Notes under the pieces: generated by a model
Told to the model about the DNA's origin: nothing
Database searches by the model: none
Seen by the model: only the letters and a program-made list of their open reading frames with translations
DNA from: Paenibacillus xylanexedens
GTDB taxonomy: Bacteria > Bacillota > Bacilli > Paenibacillales > Paenibacillaceae
Length of the DNA stretch: 64,000 nucleotides
Assembly: GCF_007680605.1 (NCBI RefSeq)
Contig: NZ_VEIO01000001.1
Span: 3,263,254 to 3,327,253 of the forward strand
Direction of reading: 5' to 3'
In this document: positions 19,408 through 28,851 of the stretch, piece after piece
Layout of the letters: every line of letters begins with the position of its first letter
Numbering within the stretch: position 1 is the first letter of the stretch
Made by a program: the position numbers and the translations under genes

Positions 19408-19581
19408 TTCGATTCTCCCCTTTGGACTGCCTCTACAGTTCAGTATATGGACTGGCTCTGAAAGTCAGTATATGTAGGAGAGGGATTTTTTATTAACTCC
19501 GTGCAGATGTGGTAAAAGAGGAAGGGAACAAGAATATGTTCGGTGTTCTGAAATTGGTATTCTATATTAAGCTTGAATAAT
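19408..19581. other. Gene-free stretch upstream of yrrI
   Basis: No credible ORF. The sequence TCAGTATATG occurs twice (around 19440 and 19468) in direct orientation near the presumed yrrI promoter. Nothing else is recognised. Confidence 0.3.
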
Positions 19582-19615
19582 AAAAAAACGCTCCCCTCTA
19601 AAAAAGAGGAAAGCG
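19582..19615 (-). terminator. Intrinsic terminator of the yrrD unit
   Basis: On the minus strand CGCTTTCCTCT pairs with AGAGGGGAGCG across a T-rich loop and is followed by seven T. It lies ~150 bases beyond the small zinc-ribbon gene. Confidence 0.82.
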
Positions 19616-19763
19616 AATTTTATGAATCATTGTCTCATATAATCATTCATATGCTTCCTGACCACTATGTAACTACATCTATATCCATCTGTCGCCAGAT
19701 TGCGACATCATTAAATGACATGTATTGTCATGAAACCGCATATAGAGGAAGTTAAACCGCGTA

Positions 19764-19973
19764 TTAAGAAGAAGCGTGAATATGTGGGAAGTCTTGTGGC
19801 AACTCTTCTCCGAAGAACAGATCATCCAGAGAGCTTAACGTGCCGTCCTCTTCCACCTGATATACAGACATTTTCTCACCGTTTACCGTTAACTCAATAA
19901 AGCATCCCCAGCAATAAAACTGATGGGAGCCAATTTTTCCGATATCTTTCGAACTACAATTTGGACATTTCAT
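19764..19973 (-). CDS. Small zinc-ribbon-like protein, function unknown
   Basis: A 69-residue protein with a CPNCSSKDIG knuckle and a second CWGC pair about 15 residues later, so a single treble-clef or ribbon metal site is likely. The rest is acidic with no further motif. The ATG at 19973 is seven bases from AGGTG, which lies inside the end of yrrD; an in-frame ATG two codons earlier is too close to it. It is coupled to yrrD (gap of 10 bases). I do not recognise a named family. Confidence 0.7.
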   Translation of the reverse strand: MKCPNCSSKDIGKIGSHQFYCWGCFIELTVNGEKMSVYQVEEDGTLSSLDDLFFGEELPQDFPHIHASS

Positions 19974-19983
19974 ATTCATTCAC

Positions 19984-20505
19984 CTATCCATTAACAGAAT
20001 GAATGGCATTTTCCAAGCGCTGTTCACTCAGCGGCGGTACCATAATGGCACTTTCTCCGATAGACATATCACTTGTACATGGCAGCCATTTACGGCCCTC
20101 GATCAGGTCGGACACAAAACCGTCCGTAATTTCAATCCCTATTATTGTATTTCCCAACTCCTGGTCAAAATAAACATCGGAGACACGTCCGAGCAGCAAA
20201 CCTTCTTCGGTGAGCACGGACATCTCCTTCAATTTGGAACGACCAAGGAGGTACGTGTATTTTATGTCGTCGGCCCCCGTCTTGCGGACAGCCTGTTGAT
20301 TACGGATCATGACGGCATCTTCGCCATAGGCAACGATATCTTCCCATTGCACCATTTTGACATGATTGGTAAACAGGCCTTTATTCTCAAGTTCAATGCC
20401 TTCAATCTCCCAATCATCATTCACAATGAAATCCTGGATTTTACCGACCTGCTTCCCATCCTCAACATCAAAAACGGCAAGTCCGATCATTTCCTGAAGC
20501 TTCAT
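19984..20505 (-). CDS. yrrD: PRC-barrel domain protein YrrD
   Basis: A 173-residue protein built from two PRC-barrel-like halves: MKLQEMIGLAVFDVEDGKQVGKIQDFIV at the start, then LTEEGLLLGRVSDVYFDQELG about 85 residues later. PRC barrels occur in RimM and photosynthetic reaction-centre H subunits and usually bind proteins or RNA. The role of YrrD is unknown. The open frame starts further upstream, but MKLQ follows GGGGGA and matches homologues. B. subtilis has yrrD near recD2; recD2 is not in this window. Confidence 0.82.
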   Translation of the reverse strand: MKLQEMIGLAVFDVEDGKQVGKIQDFIVNDDWEIEGIELENKGLFTNHVKMVQWEDIVAYGEDAVMIRNQQAVRKTGADDIKYTYLLGRSKLKEMSVLTEEGLLLGRVSDVYFDQELGNTIIGIEITDGFVSDLIEGRKWLPCTSDMSIGESAIMVPPLSEQRLENAIHSVNG

Positions 20506-20669
20506 CGCTGGGTCCCCCTCATCTTCTTCACATTGTATAGGCGCGGCGCTATTGCTAGGTATGCCCAAAGTTGATGAGTGGCAATCAGACGCCGATCATC
20601 AAACCGCTTCTATCCAACCGATGAAAATGGAACTTCTCCCCTCCTTCTGTTCCATGTGTAAAGAGCCCC

Positions 20670-21821
20670 TTAAGGTCTATTACGTAGCCGTTGAAGAATG
20701 GTTCCAATTTTTTCGGCGGTTGTGATGATTTCTTTTGTAGTATTACCCAAACCCCAGCTAAATCGAATCGCAGACTGCAAAAATGCTTCCGGCAAGTTCA
20801 TTGCTTTGAGTACATGGGATACTTCCAGGGAACCAGAAGTGCAAGCTGAACCGCTTGCTACAGCAATGCCCTCCATATCCAGGTTCATCAGCATCGTTTC
20901 GGTAGATACCTCGGGGAAACTGATATTGAGAATATTGGGAAGCGTGTAATCATGATGTCCGTTGACATGAAAATGTTCTGCCCCAACATGAATGGCAAGC
21001 TGATCCAGCAGGATTTTTTTTAATTCCAGCGCATGCTGCAGATGCTCTTCCGCATTCTCGGTAATGATCTTGAGCGCCTCTGCAAAACCTGCGATCCCCG
21101 CCATGTTCTCTGTTCCTGCACGACGTTGTCGTTCCTGTAATCCACCATGTGATCTGGCTTCCAATGTCACGCCACGTCTGACATACAGTGCACCCACACC
21201 TTGGGGTCCGTTAATCTTGTGCGCAGAGAAGCTGATCAGATCTACAGGCAAGTCTCTACAGGAAATGGGCTGGCTGCCCAGTGCTTGAACCGCATCTGTA
21301 TGAAATAAAATATCATGCTGACGCGCGAGTTCACCAACCTCACGAATCGGCTGAATCGTGCCTACTTCGTTGTTGGCATACATCATTGTGATCAGCACAG
21401 TTTCAGGCCTGATGGCTTCACGCAGTTCCTCCAGCTTGATGCGCCCAGATTTGTCCACAGACAGATAGGTCACATCGTAACCCTGCCGCTCAAGCTCTTG
21501 ACATGAATGAAGTACAGCATGATGTTCAATCTCCGTCGTAATCACATGTTTGCCTTTATCCGCTCTGGCAGCAACCGCCCCAAAAATCGCCAGATTGTCG
21601 CTCTCTGTCCCGCCACCTGTAAATACAAGCTCGTCCGGTTTACACCCCAAAGATGCCGCGATACTGTCTCTTGCTCCACTGACCGTGCGTTTGGCTTCAC
21701 GCCCAAAGGCATGAATGCTGGATGGGTTACCATATTGCCCTGTCATCACGTTCATCATCGCTTCTGCAACGCGTGGATGCATAGGTGTCGATGCGGCGTG
21801 ATCTAAATATATACGATTCAT
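20670..21821 (-). CDS. iscS: Cysteine desulfurase (IscS/YrvO type)
   Basis: A 383-residue PLP enzyme. The start MNRIYLDHAASTPMHP, the PLP-lysine segment SFSAHKINGPQGVGALYV and the active-site Cys loop SGSACTSGSLEVSHVL identify a group I NifS/IscS desulfurase. It takes sulfur from cysteine for tRNA thiolation and Fe-S clusters. In B. subtilis yrvO is next to mnmA and supplies it. Here mnmA is 1.6 kb away on the opposite strand, with two genes between. The ATG at 21821 lies six bases after GGGGTG; the GTG three codons upstream is part of that site. Confidence 0.93.
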   Translation of the reverse strand: MNRIYLDHAASTPMHPRVAEAMMNVMTGQYGNPSSIHAFGREAKRTVSGARDSIAASLGCKPDELVFTGGGTESDNLAIFGAVAARADKGKHVITTEIEHHAVLHSCQELERQGYDVTYLSVDKSGRIKLEELREAIRPETVLITMMYANNEVGTIQPIREVGELARQHDILFHTDAVQALGSQPISCRDLPVDLISFSAHKINGPQGVGALYVRRGVTLEARSHGGLQERQRRAGTENMAGIAGFAEALKIITENAEEHLQHALELKKILLDQLAIHVGAEHFHVNGHHDYTLPNILNISFPEVSTETMLMNLDMEGIAVASGSACTSGSLEVSHVLKAMNLPEAFLQSAIRFSWGLGNTTKEIITTAEKIGTILQRLRNRP

Positions 21822-21907
21822 CGATATCACCCCGTTGGTGTTGGATTGTATGAAGTCATTGCACTTCTTAGTCTTATATAGAAAAGCCCGATTGACAAAT
21901 TAATCAA

Positions 21908-21937
21908 ATGCGAACATGTCGCATCTTCGTGTATAAT
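21908..21937 (+). promoter_or_regulatory. Possible operator and -10 box of the heptad-repeat gene
   Basis: TATAAT at 21932-21937 is a good -10 box. Immediately upstream the perfect inverted repeat ATGCGA-ACATG-TCGCAT (21908-21924) lies between the -10 and -35 positions, so a repressor could act here. The -35 box is unclear, with TTGACA at 21892-21897 being too far upstream. Confidence 0.4.
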
Positions 21938-21970
21938 GTAAAAATAAAACTTTGAAAGGAGAGAAAGAGC

Positions 21971-22387
21971 ATGAGTGATGCAATTCTTGGTCAAATCCTG
22001 AATCAGCTACAACAGATGGACAAACGGTTTGATACTGTGGATCAACGCTTAGATCAAGTGGATAAACGCCTAGATCAAGTAGATAAACGTTTTGATCAGG
22101 TTGATAAACGTTTCGATCAGGTTGATAATCGCTTAGATCGTATGGATGAACGGCTCGATTCTTTCGATAAGAGACTCAATGTCATTGAAGAACAGACCAA
22201 AAATATTCCACTCCTTCAGCAAGCGGTTCTGGAAACGCTCGATATTACTAAACGCCTTGAAGCTTCTCAAATTACGTTTGAACGTAAAGTAACCTCTGAA
22301 TTGAATACTCACCAGCATAGTATTGATATACTAAACCGTCGTCAGTTACGCATGGAAGCAGATATAGAGTCACTGAAAAGCCGTTAG
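21971..22387 (+). CDS. Heptad-repeat coiled-coil protein
   Basis: A 138-residue, charged protein. Residues ~14-69 are eight back-to-back heptads of the form DQVDKRL/F with Val or Met and Leu or Phe in the core positions, a textbook parallel coiled coil. The second half (KNIPLLQQAVLETLDITKRLE and so on) is also helical. There is no signal peptide or membrane segment. AAAGGAGAG precedes the ATG. It is monocistronic and isolated between minus-strand genes. Similar proteins with variable heptad numbers are common hypothetical proteins in Bacilli; no function is known to me. Confidence 0.8.
   Translation: MSDAILGQILNQLQQMDKRFDTVDQRLDQVDKRLDQVDKRFDQVDKRFDQVDNRLDRMDERLDSFDKRLNVIEEQTKNIPLLQQAVLETLDITKRLEASQITFERKVTSELNTHQHSIDILNRRQLRMEADIESLKSR
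22010..22177 (+). repeat. Eight 21-bp coding tandem repeats
   Basis: Units start at 22010 and then every 21 bases to 22157. Most begin GATCARGT and continue with GATAAACG. The inner units (22052-22135) are the most alike, as expected from slippage or unequal crossing-over. Confidence 0.9.
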
Positions 22388-22430
22388 TGGAATGCTTTGC
22401 CTGGCGGTTAAACATTAATCTAATTCCGAA

Positions 22431-22602
22431 TGAGCGAGCGGTTTTCCTCGTCTTAACATAGTACGTATTTACATATGTTCATCTCGCTCAGGGTTTTACG
22501 CTCCAATTCAATTAACAAGGCCATTTATACATCGGATTTATCACGTAAAATGCCTTTATCTCTGTTGTCACGGCTAAAGCCCCCATTTATTTGGGGGCTT
22601 TA
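22431..22602. other. Intergenic hairpins between heptad gene and cymR
   Basis: TGAGCGAG (22431-22438) is complementary to CTCGCTCA (22493-22500) and encloses a second pair, AACATA with TATGTT. Further on CTAAAGCCCCC and GGGGGCTTTAG (22574-22602) form an 11-base-pair stem. It has no T-run on either strand but is placed to stop transcription from both sides. Confidence 0.55.
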
Positions 22603-22635
22603 GTGTGTCGTCTGGATGATCACTCATATCCTGGC

Positions 22636-23055
22636 CTAAATATAGAACATGTAGGAATCTTTCTTCTCCTGATCCTCAAACGTAATCAGATCTTTCAATG
22701 TCGTCGAATCCAGTACATTTGCAATGCTATCACGGATGCGCAACCACAAATCACGCTTTGCCGGGTCATCTTCTTCCGTAAAGTCTACTGGTGAAATTGG
22801 TCCCTCCAGTACACGAATGACATCCCCTGCGGTCACGGTTGCAGCATCACCCGCCAGAATGTAACCGCCATATGCGCCGCGGATACTCTTAACTAGGCCA
22901 GCATTACGCAGTGGCGCAATCAGTTGCTCCAGATAATGTTCCGAGAGCTGGTTGCGCTCGGCAATGCTCTTCAAGGATGTTGGACCTTCGCCGGTTCTTG
23001 CGGCCAGCTCCATCATAATAGTGAGGCCGTAACGGCCTTTTGTCGATATTTTCAA
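22636..23055 (-). CDS. cymR: Cysteine metabolism repressor CymR (Rrf2 family)
   Basis: A 139-residue Rrf2-type winged-helix regulator starting (TTG) MKISTKGRYGLTIMMELA. It continues with TSLKSIAERNQLSEHYLEQLIAPLRNAGLVKSIRGAYGGY and ends in DSYMFYI. It is nearly superimposable on B. subtilis CymR, which represses cysteine uptake and synthesis genes and works in complex with CysK. No Fe-S cysteines are present, as in CymR proper. The TTG follows GAGGTG by six bases; the open frame upstream contains that site. In B. subtilis it heads an operon with yrvO and mnmA; here it stands alone, divergent from mnmA. Confidence 0.93.
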   Translation of the reverse strand: MKISTKGRYGLTIMMELAARTGEGPTSLKSIAERNQLSEHYLEQLIAPLRNAGLVKSIRGAYGGYILAGDAATVTAGDVIRVLEGPISPVDFTEEDDPAKRDLWLRIRDSIANVLDSTTLKDLITFEDQEKKDSYMFYI

Positions 23056-24536
<1,481 letters not shown>

Positions 24537-24611
24537 CATGCCGGACATCCATGACGGATTGACTGTTATCATTATGCACAGCATGAGCGAGTCAATTCCA
24601 TGTATTCCTAC

Positions 24612-24657
24612 AAAAAAAGCCGTCTTTCATGTAATACCATGAAGGATGGCTTTTTTC
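24612..24657. terminator. Bidirectional terminator between mnmA and crcB
   Basis: AGCCGTCTTTCATG and CATGAAGGATGGCT form a 14-base stem (with wobble) flanked by seven A on one side and six T on the other, so it works for both converging genes. Confidence 0.9.
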
Positions 24658-24691
24658 CTGCTTTTTTTGCAAAAAAATTTAAATATTTAAT

Positions 24692-25051
24692 TTATGCAGT
24701 GAGCCAGACTCCTGCCAGACAACCTAGCACCCCCATCACCACTGAACTTACCACGTAAATAACGGCTCTGGCTTGTTGCTGTTGCCCCATTAACGTTAAT
24801 GTTTCATACCCAAAGGTTGAGAACGTGGTGTACGCTCCGCAGAAGCCAGTTCCCCATACTACCCACATTGCGTATGGCAAACTTCCTGCTTGATGCCCGC
24901 CGTACAACATTCCCAAAATAATAGAACCGCTGATATTAATTACCCACGTTCCCCAGGGAAAGGCGGTTCCCACTCTACCTGAGATGAATTTTCCCAGGCT
25001 GTAACGGAGCAAAGCGCCTAACACACCTGCTAGTCCAATCCAGATGATCAT
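24692..25051 (-). CDS. crcB: Fluoride channel subunit CrcB/FluC, copy 1
   Basis: A 119-residue membrane protein with four helices. It has the FluC core GTGFCGAYTTFSTFGYE, which lines the pore, and N-terminal LGALLRYSLGKF. FluC channels let toxic F- leave the cell. Its start codon overlaps the stop of the other crcB by four bases, the usual arrangement when the channel is a heterodimer of two oppositely oriented subunits. No fluoride riboswitch precedes the pair, which instead trails rarA. Confidence 0.92.
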   Translation of the reverse strand: MIIWIGLAGVLGALLRYSLGKFISGRVGTAFPWGTWVINISGSIILGMLYGGHQAGSLPYAMWVVWGTGFCGAYTTFSTFGYETLTLMGQQQQARAVIYVVSSVVMGVLGCLAGVWLTA

Positions 25052-25449
25052 CGGGCATCACCCTCTTTGGGGGAGGTAGTTAACATTCGGTTGCCCAGCT
25101 TGATACCAAGGGCGCAGAGCACCAGTCCTGCCACTACACTTAAAAGGAGATAAACCGCCGCTTTGATCCATTCGCCGCTTTCCGATAAACGAACGATATC
25201 CAGTGTAAATGTGGAAAAGGTCGTGAAAGCTCCAGTAAATCCTGTGCCGATGGCAAGGCGGAGCTGAGGTGTTATTTTTTCCGGAATAGCCATGGTAAAA
25301 AAAAAGCCCAAAAACAGGCTGCCGATCGCATTGATCAACAGCACTGCCCATGGAAAACCTGTATTAGCCGAGGGGAGCATCAGTTGAATGGTGTACCTGG
25401 TTAACGTGCCCAGAAACCCTCCGGCCCCGATATATGCTAACTCTTTCAT
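25048..25449 (-). CDS. crcB: Fluoride channel subunit CrcB/FluC, copy 2
   Basis: A 133-residue four-helix FluC subunit with the pore motif GTGFTGAFTTFSTFTLD and N-terminal FLGTLTRYTIQLM. It is only distantly similar to the adjacent copy. It lies two bases after the rarA stop codon and is read from the same mRNA. The charge bias of the two copies could not be worked out by eye for topology, so dual or opposite insertion is inferred from the family. Confidence 0.92.
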   Translation of the reverse strand: MKELAYIGAGGFLGTLTRYTIQLMLPSANTGFPWAVLLINAIGSLFLGFFFTMAIPEKITPQLRLAIGTGFTGAFTTFSTFTLDIVRLSESGEWIKAAVYLLLSVVAGLVLCALGIKLGNRMLTTSPKEGDAR

Positions 25450-25451
25450 CC

Positions 25452-26759
25452 TTACAGCTCCCTGCGCCGCTGTTGATTCAGCCTGATCTTCGACTCATTC
25501 CCCTGCTCAGTCGCCTCGTAAAATACTCTTCGAGACAGCTGTTTAGGCAGATACTCCTGTTTCACGTAATGTCCAGGGTAGTTATGAGGATACTGGTATC
25601 CTTCATGTCCCAGCTTCGCGGCACCAGAGTAATGGGTATCCCTCAAATGCATCGGCACTTCGGCCGACCTCACCTCATCAATGGCACTCATCGCTTTGGA
25701 TATCGCAGTATATACCGCATTGGACTTCGGACTTTCCACTGCAAACAAAATGGCTTGCGCAATATTTAGCTTGGCCTCCGGCCAGCCGTTATTTCGGTAG
25801 GCATCAAGTGCTCCAATTGCCTGAGTCATCGCCTGTGGATTCGCCAGTCCAATGTCTTCACTGCTTGCTGCAATCAGGCGCCTAATGAATGTCATGGGGT
25901 CCATGCCCAGTTTCTCCACCGCATACAGAAACCAGAACAGTGCCGCATCACTCGAACCACGAATGCTTTTGTGAAAAGCGGATAATACGTCATACTGTGT
26001 GGACTCGTCTGCCTTGACAATGGGACGACGGATCGACTCTTCCGCAACAGCCAGTGTGATGTGAACTGATCCATCCTGCTCAGGCGGTGTCGTTAACGCG
26101 GCAAGCTCCAGAGCATTCAGGGCACGGCGAATATCACCATTCGCCATCGTAGCAATGTGTGCCAGCGCTTCATCATCGGCTTTCAGGTCCATAAACCCAA
26201 GGCCTTTATCCGCATCGCTCAGCGCTCTGCGCATCGCAATCAGGGAATGCTCCTTATTTAAGGATTCCAATTGAAACAGGGTGGAACGACTCATCAAGGC
26301 TCCGTTTACATAATGGAAGGGGTTCTCTGTCGTTGCCCCGATAAAAATGATGGTGCCCTTCTCCACCGCTGGTAGCAATGCATCCTGGCGTGAACTGTTA
26401 AAACGATGTACCTCATCGAGGAAAAGAATCGTTTTGGTTCCATACAGTTGTTTATTCGTCTGCGCTTGCTCAATTACTTCGCGTACATCCTTCACAGAGG
26501 CATCCACGGCATTCAGTCGCACGAATTGTCCTTGAGTGTGCTGTGAGATGATGTGAGCAAGCGTGGTCTTCCCACATCCTGGCGGGCCGTACAGTAGAAT
26601 GGATGAGATCTGATCCGCCTCAATGGCCCGGCGTAGAAGTTTTCCAGGGCCGATGATCTGTTCCTGTCCAATATATTCATCCAGATGCTGAGGCCGCATA
26701 CGGTCTGCTAACAATCTGGCCTGTGGTTGTGTATCCTGTTGAAACGAAAATAAATCCAT
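25452..26759 (-). CDS. rarA: Replication-associated recombination ATPase RarA (MgsA, YrvN)
   Basis: A 435-residue AAA+ protein: Walker A GPPGCGKTT (~55), Walker B ILFLDEVHRF, sensor-1 GATTENPF, and the C-terminal helical tetramerisation region of the MgsA/WRNIP1 family with HLRDTHYSGAAKLGHEGYQYPHNYPG. It acts at stalled replication forks with RecA and SSB. AAGGAAGTG precedes the ATG. The Bacillus neighbour order cymR-rarA is broken here by mnmA and the crcB pair. Confidence 0.94.
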   Translation of the reverse strand: MDLFSFQQDTQPQARLLADRMRPQHLDEYIGQEQIIGPGKLLRRAIEADQISSILLYGPPGCGKTTLAHIISQHTQGQFVRLNAVDASVKDVREVIEQAQTNKQLYGTKTILFLDEVHRFNSSRQDALLPAVEKGTIIFIGATTENPFHYVNGALMSRSTLFQLESLNKEHSLIAMRRALSDADKGLGFMDLKADDEALAHIATMANGDIRRALNALELAALTTPPEQDGSVHITLAVAEESIRRPIVKADESTQYDVLSAFHKSIRGSSDAALFWFLYAVEKLGMDPMTFIRRLIAASSEDIGLANPQAMTQAIGALDAYRNNGWPEAKLNIAQAILFAVESPKSNAVYTAISKAMSAIDEVRSAEVPMHLRDTHYSGAAKLGHEGYQYPHNYPGHYVKQEYLPKQLSRRVFYEATEQGNESKIRLNQQRRREL

Positions 26760-26810
26760 GGGTTTATCACTTCCTTAAAGGGTTGCCAATCATAGTGCGC
26801 ATCTCAAGCA

Positions 26811-27731
26811 TCACTTGCCATGTAAGAGTGCTTTTTCCGAACTGTTCTCAACCAATGAATCTCCACTCCCTATCATATCACATCCCTGCGGGAGCATTGC
26901 CATAAATGCGCCAAGGGCACTGCTGACAAACGCATCCTTGCGGGTAATAAACCTTGTCATCATACGGTTCATCCCAGCAGGAAGAGAGTGTTTACGCAGC
27001 AAACCGTTTTCGAGTTGCTGACGAATGACGATTTCAGGAAGTAGAGAGATGCCCATTCCGGAGATTACACCACTGATAATGGCCTCCAGCGTCCCGAATT
27101 CCATAATCACGGGCCTGTGAACACCGCTCAGAAGCATCCAGTCCTCCAAAATTTTACGGTAAGAGCACCCCATACTGTAAACCAGTATCGGCTTTCGGAT
27201 CAGTTCCTCCTCCGATAGACTTGGAGACGATACAACAAAAAGTTCCTCATCAAATACATCCACGGATTTAATATCAGGATGGTCGCAAGAACAGCCAATA
27301 AATGCGCCTTCCAATTCATACCCGATAACTTGATCAATAAGCATTTGAGAATGACCTGTAGCCAGCGCCAGAGAAACGTCTGGATACTGGTTGTAATATT
27401 TCGCTAAAAGACGAGGCAACCTTACTGCCGCCGCCGTCTGTATGGAGCCAATTTGCAAAGGTCCAGATGGTGTATTGGTAGACTGAAGCGCTTTGGATGC
27501 ATCGTTCAACAGACCAATGATTTTATCTGTGTACGTTAGCAGTATTTCCCCAGCGGGAGATAAGTTCATGCCCCGATTGTGACGAATAAACAACGGGGTA
27601 CCCACTTCAGCCTCCAAATGCCGAATGCGGGCCGTAACGTTGGATTGAACATACCCCAACTTGACCGCAGCTCTGGTCAAATTTCCTTCCCTGGCAACAC
27701 ACTGAAATATTCGAAGATCCCCGCTCTCCAT
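26811..27731 (-). CDS. LysR family transcriptional regulator
   Basis: A 306-residue LTTR. The winged helix occupies residues ~1-60 (DLRIFQCVAREGNLTRAAVKLGYVQSNVTARIRHLE), followed by the two-lobed effector-binding domain. GGAGGCAAG precedes the ATG. It is divergent from a broken EamA transporter gene, so by the usual LTTR layout it probably controls that gene and itself. The intergenic region has a perfect 15-base palindrome that ends 18 bases upstream of this start. The effector is unknown. Confidence 0.88.
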   Translation of the reverse strand: MESGDLRIFQCVAREGNLTRAAVKLGYVQSNVTARIRHLEAEVGTPLFIRHNRGMNLSPAGEILLTYTDKIIGLLNDASKALQSTNTPSGPLQIGSIQTAAAVRLPRLLAKYYNQYPDVSLALATGHSQMLIDQVIGYELEGAFIGCSCDHPDIKSVDVFDEELFVVSSPSLSEEELIRKPILVYSMGCSYRKILEDWMLLSGVHRPVIMEFGTLEAIISGVISGMGISLLPEIVIRQQLENGLLRKHSLPAGMNRMMTRFITRKDAFVSSALGAFMAMLPQGCDMIGSGDSLVENSSEKALLHGK

Positions 27732-27748
27732 CTTGCCTCCGCTCTGAC

Positions 27749-27763
27749 ATCATTTAAAATGAT
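27749..27763. promoter_or_regulatory. Palindrome, candidate LysR operator
   Basis: ATCATTT-A-AAATGAT is a perfect inverted repeat in the 130-base region between the LysR gene and the EamA gene. Its size suits an LTTR recognition half (T-N11-A form), which is an inference from position. Confidence 0.5.
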
Positions 27764-27861
27764 ATCCAGTTCATTTGTAATCATTATACATTATGTCTAG
27801 TTCGATCTACAATAAGTCCTGAACGTTACACGTCTCATGTTATTTCAAAGGAGTGTTCAAC

Positions 27862-28750
27862 ATGAACCGAGCCAAATACATCATATTGATTATCGTGACA
27901 ACACTCATTATGGGTACTTCTTTTCCTGTAGGTAAAATAGGACTCAGTTATGCACCACCGTTTCTATTGATGGGCTTGCGTTATATCACTTGCTGGTGGT
28001 TTGATGGCCCTGGCCCTGCGTAAGCAACCCTTACCGAGGGGATGGCGAGCTTGGGGTAGAATCGTGCTCATCGGCTTGTTCCAATCCGCCGGGGTGATGG
28101 GCTGCGCCTATTACAGCATGAACTGGATTTCATCCGGTGAATCGGCCATTATTACCTTTACGAATCCATTAATCGTCATTGTTCTCAGTGCGCTACTATA
28201 TAAACTGAGATATCGATTAAGCCAGTGGATTGGCGTAATTGTTGGGTTTGTCGGCATTTTGTTTACCTTTGGATGGCATATGAGCTTCACCCCCGGAACC
28301 TGGATCGGTTTTGGCGGAGCAATTTCATTTGCCGTATCCACACTCCTGATTAAGCGCTGGGGTGGTGGATATGATACGTTCGTGCTCACGGCTTATCAGA
28401 TGCTTGCCGGAGGTGTAGCATTACTTTTGCTAAGTTTATGGACGGAGCAGCCTCATTTTACAGTAACTACAGTTTCCATCATATCGTTGTTATATCTAAC
28501 GCTGATTTGTTCCATCCTGCAGTTTTCCCTCTGGTTTTATCTATTACAGCACAGTGATTCCGCCCAGACCAGCAGTTACCTGTTTCTCGCACCGTTCTTC
28601 GGTGTGCTTTCAAGCTGGGTTTTGTTAGGTGAGGAGGTTCAATGGTTTGTCGGGGCTGGAGGCGTACTCATCGGGGTGGGCATCTATCTAGTGAACCGCC
28701 GTTCAGCTAAGAAAAAACAAGACGTATCTCCCACTGTAACCTCCCTATAA
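27862..28750 (+). pseudogene. EamA/DMT family transporter, frameshifted
   Basis: A good ribosome site (AAAGGAG 27847-27853) and ATG begin a normal EamA N-terminus (TLIMGTSFPVGKIGLSYAPPF, then LLMGLRYI), but this frame ends at a TAA at 28021. The expected continuation LAGGLMALALRK and some 250 further residues, with the second EamA repeat and typical helices, lie in the +2 frame to 28750. One extra base within about 27985-27992 explains this: the second frame has its own stop at 27968, so the shift must lie after it. Intact, this would be a ten-helix drug/metabolite exporter of about 295 residues. It could be a real mutation or a sequencing error. Confidence 0.88.
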
Positions 28751-28778
28751 GAAACCTACCTTCATCTTCCTATACAAA

Positions 28779-28816
28779 AAAGGCATGCGTCAGGGTTAAC
28801 CTGCGTCATGCCTTTA
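28779..28816. terminator. Bidirectional terminator between EamA gene and helD
   Basis: GGCATG and CATGCC close an imperfect stem around CGTCAGG-TTAA-CCTGCGT, flanked by A and T runs on the two sides. It serves both converging genes. Confidence 0.8.
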
Positions 28817-28851
28817 TTTCTATATAGCTTAGTACTATGTGATCTATTTAT

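Noticed and set aside
21908..21924. LexA box upstream of the heptad-repeat gene
   Set aside because: Starts CGAACATGT but the second half lacks GTTYC; it is a different inverted repeat.
22010..22177. Regular repeats that might be mistaken for a CRISPR array
   Set aside because: Units are contiguous 21-mers without spacers and keep a reading frame encoding heptads.
24692..25449. crcB duplication as a recent tandem duplicate
   Set aside because: The two proteins are too different outside the pore motif; paired crcB genes are the usual heterodimer arrangement in Firmicutes.
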